NCBI GenBank assembly: GCA_028583605.1
Contig: CM053332.1
Location: 16,217,267-16,281,266 of the forward strand
DNA from: Dastarcus helophoroides
Taxonomy: Eukaryota; Arthropoda; Insecta; Coleoptera; Bothrideridae
Length of the DNA stretch: 64,000 bases
Direction: 5' to 3'
In this document: one piece after another, positions 1-10,614 of the stretch
Numbering within the stretch: the stretch's first letter is position 1
How the letters are laid out: each line of letters starts with the position of its first letter
Notes under the pieces: model-generated
Databases searched by the model: none
Told to the model about the DNA's origin: nothing
What the model saw: only the letters and a program-made list of their open reading frames with translations
Made by a program: the position numbers and the translations under genes

Positions 1-658
1 TTTGGTCGTCGAAAATTGATTGATCGAAAGAAATACGAAAATAAAATTTAACGACTTTTATTTTTGGTCGACAAAAAATTGTTTGCTCCAATTCCGAAAA
101 CGTTATTATCAGAGGGATTTATTAGCCTCCACATCGAATAGCCTAACCCACCCATGCAAAAAGTTAAAATTTTTAAAAACGATGGAAATTTTGAACAAAA
201 ACTCTGAAAAATGTCCTAATTTCGAGAAAAAGTCTAAATTTGATAACACCGGTCAAAGCAATTTTTGTCTTTGTGTTCTGAATATTTTTTTTAATACTTT
301 TCACGTTACTAATTAAGGAAAAAAAGTTTTGCCCGAAAAAGTTTGCTTTTGTAGCTGCTAGAAAAAATTTATTGACTTTAAGAAAATTTCTTTTTTTCAT
401 CACTTTACTCCATGTCAAAATAAAAATAATCTTTTTTAGTTAATTTCAATTCTTTTTGTATGCAGTTTTATTGGCTTTTTCTTCGCCGGTCACTCCTTTC
501 ACAATCCTAAATTTCAGTACCTTCTATTAAGGAATGGCAATCTTGTTTTTGGATCTTGGTTTGTCAATCGCTGTTTGGGACTCAACACTGAAAAACACTT
601 AAAACTATATTAAAATTTAAACGACGTAAAAAATAAATAACAACAAGATTATTTAAAA
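1..658. other. AT-rich DNA without a recognisable gene
   Basis: AT-rich sequence with short A-tract motifs of the dispersed minisatellite type at 1-420. The longest open frame (20-316) has no recognisable composition or motif, and I do not call it a gene. The right part (480-658) leads into the repeat with the hammerhead-like fold. Confidence 0.5.
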
Positions 659-703
659 TTTTAACGTTTCGGGCAGTGTTATTCTCTGCCCGTCGTCAGA
701 AAA
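659..703 (-). repeat. Hammerhead-like structured motif, family B
   Basis: Read on the minus strand, this carries TTTT, CTGACGA, one extra C, GGGCAG, a 9-nt loop, CTGCCC, GAA, ACGT, T, AAAA. GGGCAG and CTGCCC pair perfectly, as do TTTT and AAAA. The layout matches the order of conserved parts of a hammerhead ribozyme (CUGANGA, stem II, GAA, stem III, U, stem I), except for one extra base before stem II and a stem III made of a short palindrome. Whether it is catalytic is unknown. It belongs to a repeat that is otherwise unrelated to family A. Confidence 0.5.
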
Positions 704-1878
704 CCAATTCGAATGTATTCCTTTGCAAAAAAAATTGAAACAAATAACTATAGCAACAGAATGTATAAAAACAGGTTGAAAATATTTTTTTTTCGTATTT
801 TTTTGCGATTGTATGGACTTCTTCTTCAAATATGGTCTCTCATCATTTCCTTATTATATTGAAACCAATGACGGGGTTCATTTTGTTCTTTTGAATAGAT
901 ACCCTTTTTGCATTTAAATTAATCCAAATAATCATGTATCATAAGCACTTTGAGGAATATTTTATTACTCATCAGTTTAAATTATTCAAGCTGTAATCTA
1001 AACTTGATAACTTTAGGGTCTGTTTTTTCCAGAGAATCACAAACCATTTTAAATTTTTATAGATACTGAAGAGATGTTAGTAATTAATATTTTCTTTATT
1101 TGTGGCCCAATTTTAAATTAAATGGAAGTATTTATGAATATGTGCTTAGGTTCCACAACTAGATCCCCAACATTAAATTTTCTTGTCTCAATTTTGGCCC
1201 TCTTGATCATACGTTATGATGATAAGGCTACGCAATTAAAAATAAGTTGGATAAGGTTCACAAAATTTAAAGTTTGTTACCAAAGCATTTTGTTTTGTTT
1301 TGACGAATTTGCCGCGAATATATTAGAATGAGTCTATATTGTATTTGCAATTTCTAGACGCCATTTTTGTTCTTACCCATTGTTTCGTTGCAATTGCGCA
1401 TTCACTCGTTGACTAATGAATCACAGTCATAACATTTTAATTATTATCCTACTGTGTTTCTGGTTTTTTTCCTCAATAAAACACGTTTTCCTTTATACGC
1501 TCATAAAAAACACAAAAATTATTTTAAAAGTTACAAAAGCAAAGTTGCTGGAAAAAAACAACTGTTTTTGATACTATTCAATATAAGCAATTAGGAAATT
1601 AATCATTAAAACATAGGCTTTATTTTTAATTGTGTCACGTAGTATTTCTAGAAAAATTAAAAAATCTATTTTATTAATATTATTACTATAAAAGCAAACT
1701 TTATAGAATATGTGGATATTTTTTCTTTATTTTGGAATATGATGAATTAAAAAATTATAAAAGTAACTGAAGGACAAGAAAAAACTATTTTTTTGTTGTG
1801 TTGTGTAATAAAAGAATTAATAAATTTCCAAAATAGGTGACAATTCTGAAGTTTGAAAATTTCAAAAGTCGAATTTTC
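704..1878. other. AT-rich DNA, nothing recognised
   Basis: Unique-looking AT-rich intronic sequence. The open frame at 1122-1331 has no recognisable protein features. No promoter, RNA gene or repeat was identified. Confidence 0.5.
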
Positions 1879-1990
1879 TCAGTACAGGATATTCTTCTTC
1901 CGGGATTGGACGGTGTCAAAGAACTACTAAAAGTGTTTTTAGTAGTTCTTTGACACGGTCCAATCCCGGAAGAAGTATATCCTGTACTGA
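1879..1990. repeat. Near-perfect hairpin with 54-bp arms
   Basis: Left arm 1879-1932 and right arm 1937-1990 are reverse complements, with two visible mismatches in 54 positions and a 4-nt loop (gtgt). The arms are less AT-rich than the surroundings and sit abruptly in A-tract minisatellite. The arm reads like fragmentary coding sequence (SNPGRSISCTDSGRG on the + strand, continuing past the right arm), which I cannot assign. It could be a snapback MITE, an inverted duplication of a captured fragment, or a small-RNA hairpin. Confidence 0.85.
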
Positions 1991-2039
1991 CTCTGGCCGT
2001 GGAAGCCTTCGTTATCATATCGAATTTTCTCAATATATC

Positions 2040-2700
2040 AGTTTTTTAAAAGCCGAAATTTTTGAAAAAAAAGTCGAATTTTTCAATTTTTTTAATAAAA
2101 GTTCCAAAGGTTCGATAAAAAGTTCATATTTGATAATATAAGTAATAAAAAATTTTCAAAAAAGGTGACAATTGTGATGTTTGAAAATGTCGAAATTTCG
2201 CAAAATATCAATTTTTTTTAAAATGGGAATTTTCGAAAAAAAAGTTGAATTTTTTAAATTTCCAAATAAAAGTTCCAAAAGTTCGAGAAAAAGTCAAAAT
2301 TTAAAAAAAATTCCAAAAAAAAGTCAAAACTTCGAGTAGTTAAAAGTTTTAAAAAATTTCCATAAAAGGTGAAAATGTTGATGTTTGAGAATTTCAAAAG
2401 TCGAAATTTCAGAAAATATCAATTTTTTTTAAAGTGTGAATTTTGGTAAAAAAGTCGAATTTTTCAACTTTCCTAATAAAAGTTCCAAAAGTTCGAGTCA
2501 AAATTTAAAAAAAAAAGTCAAAACTTCCAGCAAAGATGCAAATTTTCGAAAAAAAAAGTGGATATCTTGGAAAAGGTAGAAGTTTAAGCAAAACATAAAA
2601 TTCTGAAAAAAGTTGAAAAATTTCAAATATCGAAATTTTGCAAGAATTAAATTTTTAAAGAAATTGAAATTTTCGAAAAAATCAAATTTTTCAATTTACC
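2040..2700. repeat. A-rich degenerate minisatellite
   Basis: Runs of A and T tracts in degenerate units close to GTCGAAATTTTCAAAAAA, repeated with many substitutions. It belongs to the same simple-sequence class found throughout the window. Open frames crossing it are by-products of low complexity. Confidence 0.8.
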
Positions 2701-2707
2701 AATAACA

Positions 2708-3755
2708 GCCCAGTTTGCAAGAAGAATGCAACCTAGACTACAAATTCATGCAGCCCTCCAGGCGTGTATAGTAGAATCATAGGTAGCTGAACTACCAACA
2801 GTTGAAACACTGCCACCTAGCGAAGCGGTTGCTCTCTAGGAGAGTTCCCAGAAGACAAGGATTCTATAATGCACAGACCAATAGGTTTGAACATTTATTA
2901 GATTCGAAGTTTGGAAACCAAATACCGGTTTCGATCTTGTTAGATCTCGTCAGTTTGGTATATCCAACTCGAATGCTAATAAATGTTCCGACAAGTAAGT
3001 ACTAAAACATTCACAGGCGTCGAGCGAGTGACTTTTTAGTACCTACCACCTATTGGTCCATAGAGAAGCTATGGCCATCGCCAATAATGTCGTATGCAAG
3101 AAGAATGCAACCTAGACTACAAATTCATGCAGCCCTCCAGGCGTGCATACGACATTGTTGGCGATGGCCATAGTTTCTCTCAATAGGCGGTAGTACTAAA
3201 AAGTCACTCGCTCGACGCCTGTGAATGTTTTAGTACTTACTTGTCGGAACATTTATTAGCATTCGAGTTGGATATACCAAACTGACGAGATCTAACAAGA
3301 TCGAAACCGGTATTTGGTTTCCAAACTTCGAATCTAATAAATGTTCAAACCTATTGGTCTGTGCATTATAGAATCCTTGTCTTCTGGGAACTCTCCTAGA
3401 GAGCAACCGCTTCGCTAGGTGGCAGTGTTTCAACTGTTGGTAGTTCAGCTACCTATGATTCACTATACACGCCTGGAGGGCTGCATGAATTTGTAGTCTA
3501 GGTTGCATTCTTCTTGCATACGACATTGTTGGCGATGGCCATAGTTTCTCTATGGACCAATAGGTGGTAGTACTAAAAAGTCACTCGCTCGACGCCTGTA
3601 AATGTTTTAGTACTTACTTGTCGGAACATTTATTAGCATTCGAGTTGGATATACCAAACTGACGAGATCTAACAAGATCGAAACCGGTATTTGGTTTCCA
3701 AACTTCGAATCTAATATATGTTTAAACCTATTGGTCTGTGCATTATAGAACAGTC
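2708..3755. mobile_element. Foldback element with an inverted pair and a third partial copy
   Basis: The segment from about 2712 to 3110 is repeated in inverted orientation from about 3145 to 3520, so that an identical 67-codon open frame appears at 2802-3005 (+) and 3230-3433 (-). A third, direct copy of the second arm runs from about 3520 to 3752. A 40-bp block (start gcaagaagaatgcaacctag) recurs at arm boundaries at 2715, 3100 and 3500 (complement), and again near 4100 and 12440. The shared frame contains LLDLVSLVYPTRM, but I know no protein with it, so I treat it as non-coding. A diverged relative lies at 13527-13890. Confidence 0.8.
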
Positions 3756-3769
3756 CAGTTTGCTACATA

Positions 3770-4390
3770 AAGGTGGAATCTTTAAAAAAAGTCGAAACTA
3801 TTGAAAAAAAAAGTAAAAATTTTCAAAAAAAAAGTCGAAAATTCAAATAATGGTCAAAAATTTTAACAAAGATGCAAAAAACAGCGAAAAATCTGAAAAA
3901 AAGTTCGAAAATTTTAAACGTTGAAATTTTGTACATAATCAAATTTTTAAAACAGTGAAAATTTTCAAAAAGGAGTCAAATTTTTCAGTTTTTCAAGTAA
4001 AAGTCCAGATTATTACTTAAGGGTCGAAATTCCTAAAAAAATTTAACATTTTTGCAAAAAAGTAGAAATTTTCAGAAATAAAGTCAAAACTTCAAGAAGG
4101 CCTGCATGAATTTGTAGTCTAGGTTGCATCCTACTTGCATATTAAAAAGTTAGATTAAAAAAATTCAAATTTCGATTCAAGACTTTAAAAAAGATATACA
4201 TTTCCAATAACAAGGTGGGGATTTTGAATAAAGACCCAAATTTTCAAATATAAGATTCAAAATGTCAAAAAAGTCGATATTTTCCCAAAAAAAAAAATCT
4301 AAACTGAGATAAAATCAAATTATTTAAAAAAAATAAAATATTGAGCAGGAGATTTTAGAAAATTTTAGAAAATAGATAATTTTTAAGAAA
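3770..4390. repeat. A-rich degenerate minisatellite
   Basis: Same A-tract simple sequence as at 2040-2700, interrupted near 4100-4140 by a short fragment of the foldback element. Confidence 0.75.
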
Positions 4391-5284
4391 GACAGAAATG
4401 ATTATTAGTAGAGGAGCCCAAGCGGGGATTTTGGGATTTTGGTAAGCGCGGCAGAATAACATAAGGGGAGAAACCTTGCACCCTATTATGAACCCTTAAT
4501 ATAGGGGCGTGCGTCTAAAGCAACCGATCAGATTAGTAAAAAAAATAGAACCCCCGATTTCCTCAAGCCGGAGTAGCTAAGACCATCAATAAAATGTGGC
4601 GCGTGCAGCTGCTGAGAACTATGTATTTTCCATTCCTTGCCTCTCAACCCTTCTCTCACTATTTCTCTATTTTTCACTCTTTTGCACCATCTCAACACTG
4701 CTTTCTGTCACCACAACAACGCATTCGTGTTCGTATATGTACAACGCTTTGGTTTGTTTATTGTGTTTTAAAAATGTTTAATGAATTAAATACAGTGGGT
4801 TTTATATGAACTACGACAATGAGTAAAAATAGTGAGAACTGTGAAAATAGTGTGTGTATTTTGTCGACAAGAACCATTTTTTCATTAAGTAATAAAAAAA
4901 GAATAAAAATTTTTTTCAAACTGTCAGATCAAGAAAATCTACCCACATAATTGTCAAATTATAGGGCAGCACGACAAGGACATCAAACTGAACCGTTTGT
5001 ATACAAATCTGACGCTCTCGAGTATTTCAAGGTCACGATTCTTTTTAACTTTTTCAAAAATCAGCCATGAGTTCTAGTCGCGTTCAAATAGTCAGTCTTT
5101 TGAACATGACATCTTTTAAGCTTCACTTAACGTTCCTACTAAAGATCTGATAAGCTCGAACAATTTTTTTTCTCCCTTTTCCTACCCCTTCGTAAAGCCA
5201 CCCCCAACTAGGAAGCTGGCAGATTAATATCTCTCCGTTACTAGAAACATGTATGGCGTATACGCTATTAATGTCTGGCGCGCT
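4390..5284. other. Higher-GC stretch, no gene recognised
   Basis: The composition shifts to a higher GC content (4400-4620 and 5150-5280), as in fragments of an old element. Overlapping open frames at 4594-4809 have no recognisable motif. The stretch 5155-5284 could be the 3' untranslated part belonging to the coding-like fragment at 5285-5485 (minus). Not identified. Confidence 0.4.
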
Positions 5285-5485
5285 CTAGTATGTTTTTGTG
5301 ACAATTTTTTTGTTAAATTTTAAAAATTTATACACCCTCTCCCCCCCAAAGAAGGGACACACATCATATAAACGCTTTTTCTTTTTAGCATCTAATCTTC
5401 TCAATACAATAAGAGCCCACAACGCTCTAGTAAATCCCCATTTAGGTTCTCGAGCTGCCCTTCTATAAGGAAAGTCTCCAAACAA
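5285..5485 (-). pseudogene. Unrecognised coding-like fragment
   Basis: A 66-codon minus-strand frame containing REPKWGFTRALWALIVLRRL, then LYDVCPFFGGERVY and ending FNKKIVTKTY. The balanced residue mix, with Trp, Gly and Arg runs, is unlike the Lys/Phe/Asn-rich noise frames elsewhere, which suggests the C-terminus of a real protein, perhaps from a transposon. I cannot name the family. The fragment is cut off about 10 bp from the mariner-type element, whose insertion may have separated it from its N-terminal part. Confidence 0.4.
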
Positions 5486-5494
5486 ATTAAAATA

Positions 5495-5918
5495 CAGGGT
5501 GTTACAAAAGTCCGGGCCGCTACTTCAGGAGCATATTCTACACATTAAAATATGAAAAATGTTGAAATACATTTTTTTCTTTAAATTGCCTCCTAACGGA
5601 GATATGACCATTTAAAAATGGCGCCCCTAAAGTGGTTTTTTTACTACAAAAAGTTAACGGTTAGTAGCAAAGTCATGAAATTGGGCAAGCAGTTAAAGAA
5701 TTGGATTAGGCATATTCTCATGTAACATATTTTTTAAATAAGCAGTAGCGTGGTGTGTAGGGGGTTGCCCGCGATTATTTTTTGCCGTAACTTTTTTGTA
5801 TTGCAATATTTTGACACAAAAGTACCATAATCGTAAAAAGCAACATATTTTATACAAAAAAGGTACTCTTTCTCAAAGTCGCTAAAAGTAACCGTTTCCG
5901 AGAAAAAAGCGTTTAAAC
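5495..5918 (+). repeat. Left TIR of the mariner-type element
   Basis: About 424 bp, reverse complement of 7303-7727 with only scattered differences. It contains gccgctacttcaggagcata near the tip and aaccgtttccgagaaaaaag near the inner end. Confidence 0.9.
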
Positions 5919-5961
5919 AAAATTGTTGCATTTATTAGAATTCGTTTTGCAAATTTCTAAT

Positions 5962-7087
5962 TTATCCACTACTAACTGCATTGATATAAAAATAGTACAA
6001 AATTAAGAAAAAAAAATCAAAGCAAGTGTTCGAAATTACTGCCCCTGCAGCAATACATTGCTCGGCTCGTCTTCTAAGGGAACTCCTTACTCTTTCGCAA
6101 ATGCCTGGTGTATTGTGAATCTGGTTGAACCCATTTTCAATTCGTTCACGAAGATCATTGATATTGTCAACTGGTGTGGAGTAGACGATCTGCTTTAGAT
6201 GTCCCCATAAGTAGAAATCGAGTGGGTTGAGGTCAGGAGACCTAGCTGGCCATGGTATCGGACCTCCTCGACCTATCCATCGTTGATGATAGTTGTTATT
6301 CAAAAATTCCCTAGCAACTGCACTAAAATGGGCAGGTGCCCCATCGTGCATTATCCACATTCGCTGTCTTGTTATGAGTGGAACATTTTCAAGTAACACG
6401 GGTAACTCTGTTTGCAAAAAATGTCTATATGATGCTCCTGTTAACCTATGAGGTAAAAAAAACGGTCCAATTATAGAGTCCCCTATTATTCCTCCCCAAA
6501 TGTTAAGTGAAAAATGTTGCTGATGTCTCGACTGAATAACTGCATTGGGATTTTCAACTTGCCACTGATGCATGTTGTGAAAGTTAAGTATCCCGTTTCT
6601 GGTAAAACCCGCTTCGTCCGTAAATAATATGAGCGATGGAAAGTTCTCATTTTCAGCGATCTTATGCAATAGCCAGTTGCAAAATTCTATTCTTGGAGGA
6701 TAATCAGCAGCAAGTAACCCTTGCACTCTTTGAAAATGATAGGGGTAAAATTGGTAAAATTTCAAAATTCGCCAGATAGTTACGTGATTTACTCCTTCGG
6801 CTAAAGCAAGTTGTCTAGTGCTGACACATGGATCTTCTTCAACTCGCTGAAGCACTACGCTCCTCTAAATTAGCAACTTCTGCGTTTGGCCTTCCAACAC
6901 GTTCGCCTTTGAAAACAAAATTTCCTGTTTCACATAAACGAGCATGAATTTTCTGGAACAATTTTTCTCCTGGTAGGTGTCTATTAGGAAAACGTTCAGC
7001 ATAAAGCCGTCTTGCTTCAGCACGATTACAATTTGCAAGCCCGTACATTAAATGCATATCGGCCATTTCTTGATTTGAATAGTCCAT
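5962..7087 (-). pseudogene. Mariner-superfamily transposase with one frameshift (DUF4817-like head, DDE_3-like catalytic domain)
   Basis: The protein runs from Met at 7087 to a stop near 5962 in two overlapping frames. Frame 1 (7087-6839, 82 codons) is the N-terminal DNA-binding part (EARRLYAERFPNRH, then GRPNAEVANLEER). Frame 2 (6855-5962) carries a helix-turn-helix (STRQLALAEGVNHVTIWRIL) and the catalytic core. Its acidic triad is visible as LFTDEAGF (Asp80 of frame 2), MHDGAPAH (Asp171) and SPDLNPLDFYLWG (Asp208), with 36 residues between the last two. The frames appear to be separated by a single extra base near 6856; otherwise the gene looks complete. The enzyme would cut and rejoin the element at TA sites. 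The family names come from memory of insect proteins with this architecture. Confidence 0.9.
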
Positions 7088-7302
7088 TTTATCAAAATAA
7101 TGAAAAGTTAAAAAACTACTACACTTACTATTGACAACAAAAACTGCTAAAGTTTACAGCTTACGACCAAATTTTATCAGTGACATAACGTCAATCTCTG
7201 GCAGATATTATCAAGTACAATTGTTTTCTTTACGATCAGTTTGCATGACCAACTTATTTTTTCTTATACAAATTAGTTAGAATTTCGAAGACGGGATAGG
7301 AT

Positions 7303-7727
7303 TATTTAAACGCCTTTTTCTCGGAAACGGTTACTTTTAGCGACTTTGCAAAAGAGTACCTTTTTTGTATAAAAAATGTTGCTTTTTACGATTATGGTAC
7401 TTTTGTGTCGAAATATTGCAATATAAACAAGTTACGGCAAAAAATAATCGCGGGCAACCCCCTACACACCACGCTACTGCTTATTTAAAAAATATGTTAC
7501 ATGAGAATATGCCTAATCCAATTCTTTAACTGCTTGCCCAATTTCATGACTTTGCTACTAACCGTTAACTTTTTGTAGTAAAAAAACCACTTTAGGGGCG
7601 CCATCTTTAAATGGCCATATCTCCGTTAGGAGGCAATTTAAAGAAAAAAATGTATTTCAACATTTTTCATATTTTAATGTGTAGAATATGCTCCTGAAGT
7701 AGCGGCCCGGACTTTTGTAACACCCTG
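7303..7727 (-). repeat. Right TIR of the mariner-type element
   Basis: Reverse complement of the left TIR; it ends aacaccctg immediately before TA. The transposase start codon (7087) lies about 215 bp inside it, so this TIR and the following spacer probably contain the transposase promoter. Confidence 0.9.
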
Positions 7728-7729
7728 TA

Positions 7730-8931
7730 TATGTAAGTAAAAAAGCCAGAATTTAAAAAAAGTTGGAATTTTCAAAGAAAATCAGACCCCGAAAAATGTC
7801 AAAATTTCTAAAATAAGGTCAATGTTTTGAGTAAAAATTGAAATTATGGGGGTCAAACAAAAAAATATTGAGATTTTGAAAAAAATCAATCAAGATAATT
7901 CGAAATTATCAATAAAAATCGAATTGGCAAAATAACGTCCTTGTTTTGAACTAACTCGAGGTTCGAGATATAGCCAAAATCACATGTTAATAATGAGATT
8001 TTTGCACTGCAAGTTACTACAGGATTTAAATATAATGAAAAACAAAACACAAGTGTTTAAATTACCGGATAAGAAATAAGAATATGTACGAATAATAAGC
8101 ATTGTTTATTTTAAAATCTTTAGATTGTTGGTTAATTGCATATAGGCAGTCTCGGAATTAAACCTTCACCAACTGGCGTCATAATTTTGATAACAATCGT
8201 ATTGTAATGCTCACTGGACAAAATTTTACCTGTAAAGTCTACATTTTCAAAAAATAATGGCTTTGATTTGGGCAACCTTTTATTTACACTTTTTCTTGCC
8301 AAATGCAATAAAAATATGCCGAAATACGCAAAGTTATTAAAATATGCCAGCATCTCAAAAATATGCAAAATATGCATGCATATGCAAGTTGCATATAATC
8401 CGCTCTCTACTAATTACCCTGAAGCTACCGTTAAGCGTTGTCGGTGAAATTTCTGGTACCCCCGTATATTTATGAAAACGAAATTTCAAGAAAAAGTAAA
8501 ATATTGCAGTTTAAAATCAATATGTCGAAATTAAAGTAGACATTTTGACAATTGTTTACATAAACGATCAAGTTCCCGGCGCATCCACCAAATTTTTCGC
8601 TGCGGTATTGAACTGAAATAACGTTTACCTGCATATCCTTCGATTGCAATTCAATAAGTAGAAGCATTTACTTTAATTTTATTTCATTCCTACTACCCAC
8701 ATCAATAATAAAAGTAACAATTGTAAAAGCCTTTACAAAATTGCGGGTTTTAGTTGGATTTTATTTCAATAAGGAATCGACTGTTGTCGCAAGGGTTATC
8801 AAGCATATAATCCACTATCTACTAATTAATATGTATTTTATGCATTTAAATAAACTACGAGACTATTCATATTTTTCGAAGTTTTGATTAACCCAAAATT
8901 TAGAATTTTTCTACAACCATGTCTTCTCTCT
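7730..8931. other. Mixed intronic sequence with an ATGCAT-rich repeat fragment
   Basis: 7745-7950 is A-tract minisatellite. 8270-8400 is rich in ATGCAT/ATATGC words (aatatgcatgcatatgcaag) and resembles a stretch at 58830-58920, so both are probably copies of one old repeat. A minus-strand frame (8132-8377) with KIMTPVGEGLIPRLP could be a remnant coding piece, but I cannot assign it. No gene called. Confidence 0.4.
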
Positions 8932-9560
8932 AAAGGGTATAGCATGATAAGCATAGAAAATCTGAAAATCTGCCCCAGAAGCCAAATGTGATGAATGTTA
9001 TATCGATCAGTAGGTCACCTATCTATTATAATGTTCTCATAGTTTTGGCCGCCTATCTCTTACTGTCTTTGAGTAATTTTGAAATATGCCCTTTTTGCAG
9101 AGCATTTTTTAAACTTTGTTTTCTCCGTAAGTAATAACGCTAGAAAGATGATTTAAAAACCAAACTGTAGACAATATTATGACAAATATTGTGAGTGTGT
9201 ATTTAAATTATATTGCGCAATTTTTTTTTAATGGAAATATTTTTTCATTTCAATTTTTTTTAAGTTTCAGCAGAGTGACCACTTTCCTAAAATTATTTAA
9301 AATTGCTGTTAGTATAAAAAATAACTGGTATAAATTTTATTGAATTCGGTTAGCTGCAACCTATTGAAAAAAAATTGTTTTTGTTACCTAGAGCCTTAGT
9401 TGATCGCAAATTATAGGAATCTAATGCAACTTTTTTAGGTTCCGGTAAAGTAACCACTTTTTAAAAATTACCAACAATTGCTATTAGTATACAAATTATC
9501 TCATATAAGTTTTATTAAAATAGAATGGCTGCAATCTGCTAAAAAAATAATTTTTATTTC
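8932..9560 (+). repeat. Left long inverted repeat with 150-bp internal units
   Basis: Matches the complement of 14630-15309. From 9265 onward it contains about three degenerate 150-bp units, each with a cagcagagt/gtaaccact block, an agtataaaaaataactgg block and a gttgatcgcaaattatagg block; the third unit extends to about 9700. Confidence 0.75.
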
Positions 9561-9859
9561 CTATAGCCTTGGTTGATCGCAAATTATAGGTATTTCTAAT
9601 ACATATTTTTTTAGGTTTCAGCAGAGTAATCACTTTATAAAAATTCTTAAAAATAGTAATTAGTAAACAGATTAAATGATATAAGTTTCGTGAAAATCAA
9701 ACAACTGCAACATAATAGTTTTACGTTACCTATGTTCCCATTTCAAAGCTTCCACATATTACTTCACTAGACAAATAGTATCAAATTTTTGCAGTCAAAT
9801 AGTTGTTTCGAACGAGATATTTTACTATTCCATTTTGGTTTTAATCCTATATCTCGGCA

Positions 9860-10611
9860 GGAACTTATCAATAATCATACCATCTTTGCATATCACATTA
9901 CCCAAGAATTGATATTGATTTTCGATGGCACAAATTCGCCATCAGAAAAGTCCAAATAATGAGTACTAGCAAAAATCTTATTCTGGTCAGAAAAGGTACC
10001 TATATGTAAGCCATTTACAATTTGTTGTTCTGGTGGCAACATTGCGGATATTTTGGGATCATTATATGGCGCACAAAATGATGCCCCAATTATGAGAACT
10101 TTTTTAGGGTATTCGCAAGGTCTAAAAACGTTATTGCAAAGAGGTGACATACCTATTTCTAATTGAACGCGGATTCCGTGATGTTGAAGATCAAATAAAA
10201 AACGAGGGATATTTACTCTTGATGCCAGCGTTCAAAGGCATAAGAAATCAGTTAACAACTAAAGAATATAACAGTTCCTAAGATTAAGATGGGTCGTCGA
10301 AAATGTTGACGGATTGATTGGTCAAAATCATAAATTTTTGTCATACAATGGGAAATAAAATGCTAGCGAAAGTAAAACCGCTTTTTAAGAATGTGGGATT
10401 TTTGCAGGTTTGGGAAGCATTTAAATCTGATACTGATTTAGCTGACGAACTACTAAATTTAACACTTTGAGCACGGAGGTTGAAAATCAACACAGGAACA
10501 GAAGAAAAAAAAAGAATTAAAACAGTAGGGGCATCGCAAATAATGGATTTCCCCGAACTAGGTGAACATAAGTTAAAAATATTATTCACGAGTTCCTACC
10601 AATTATCTTAG
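9860..10611 (+). pseudogene. Decayed DDE_Tnp_4 / Harbinger-like transposase
   Basis: Conceptual translation of the + strand, broken by in-frame stops and frameshifts, shows the expected order of blocks. ELILIFDGT (first acidic residue, codon at 9924) comes first, then ICKPFTICCSGGNIADILG and AQNDAPIM (second acidic residue, 10080). After these come ERGFRDVEDQIKNEGY, NQLTTKE, then RWVVENVDGLIGQ with the third acidic residue (Glu). The tail NKMLAKVKPLF and DFPELGEHKLKILF ends at a stop at 10609-10611. This arrangement, with LTTKE followed by RWVVE, is what I recall for insect DDE_Tnp_4 proteins related to PIF/Harbinger. The N-terminal part is not recognisable. Open frames on the minus strand here are shadows. 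Confidence 0.65.
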
Positions 10612-10614
10612 GTA

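Larger units (their letters stand above)
5495..7727 (-). mobile_element. Tc1/mariner-superfamily transposon, nearly complete, TA target site
   Basis: A 2233-bp element bounded by TA on both sides (5493-5494 and 7728-7729) and starting and ending with cagggtgttacaaaagtccg in inverted orientation. The TIRs are about 424 bp each, long for this superfamily, and nearly identical. It holds a single transposase gene on the minus strand. The intact ends, intact TSD and very similar TIRs suggest a fairly recent insertion. The ends begin with CAGGG as in the 12828-13524 MITE, but the two are otherwise different. Confidence 0.93.

Noticed and set aside
2802..3005. Conserved 67-aa protein
   Set aside because: Found twice only because the foldback arms duplicate it, and the diverged copy at 13.7 kb gives no sign of protein-level constraint that I can judge.
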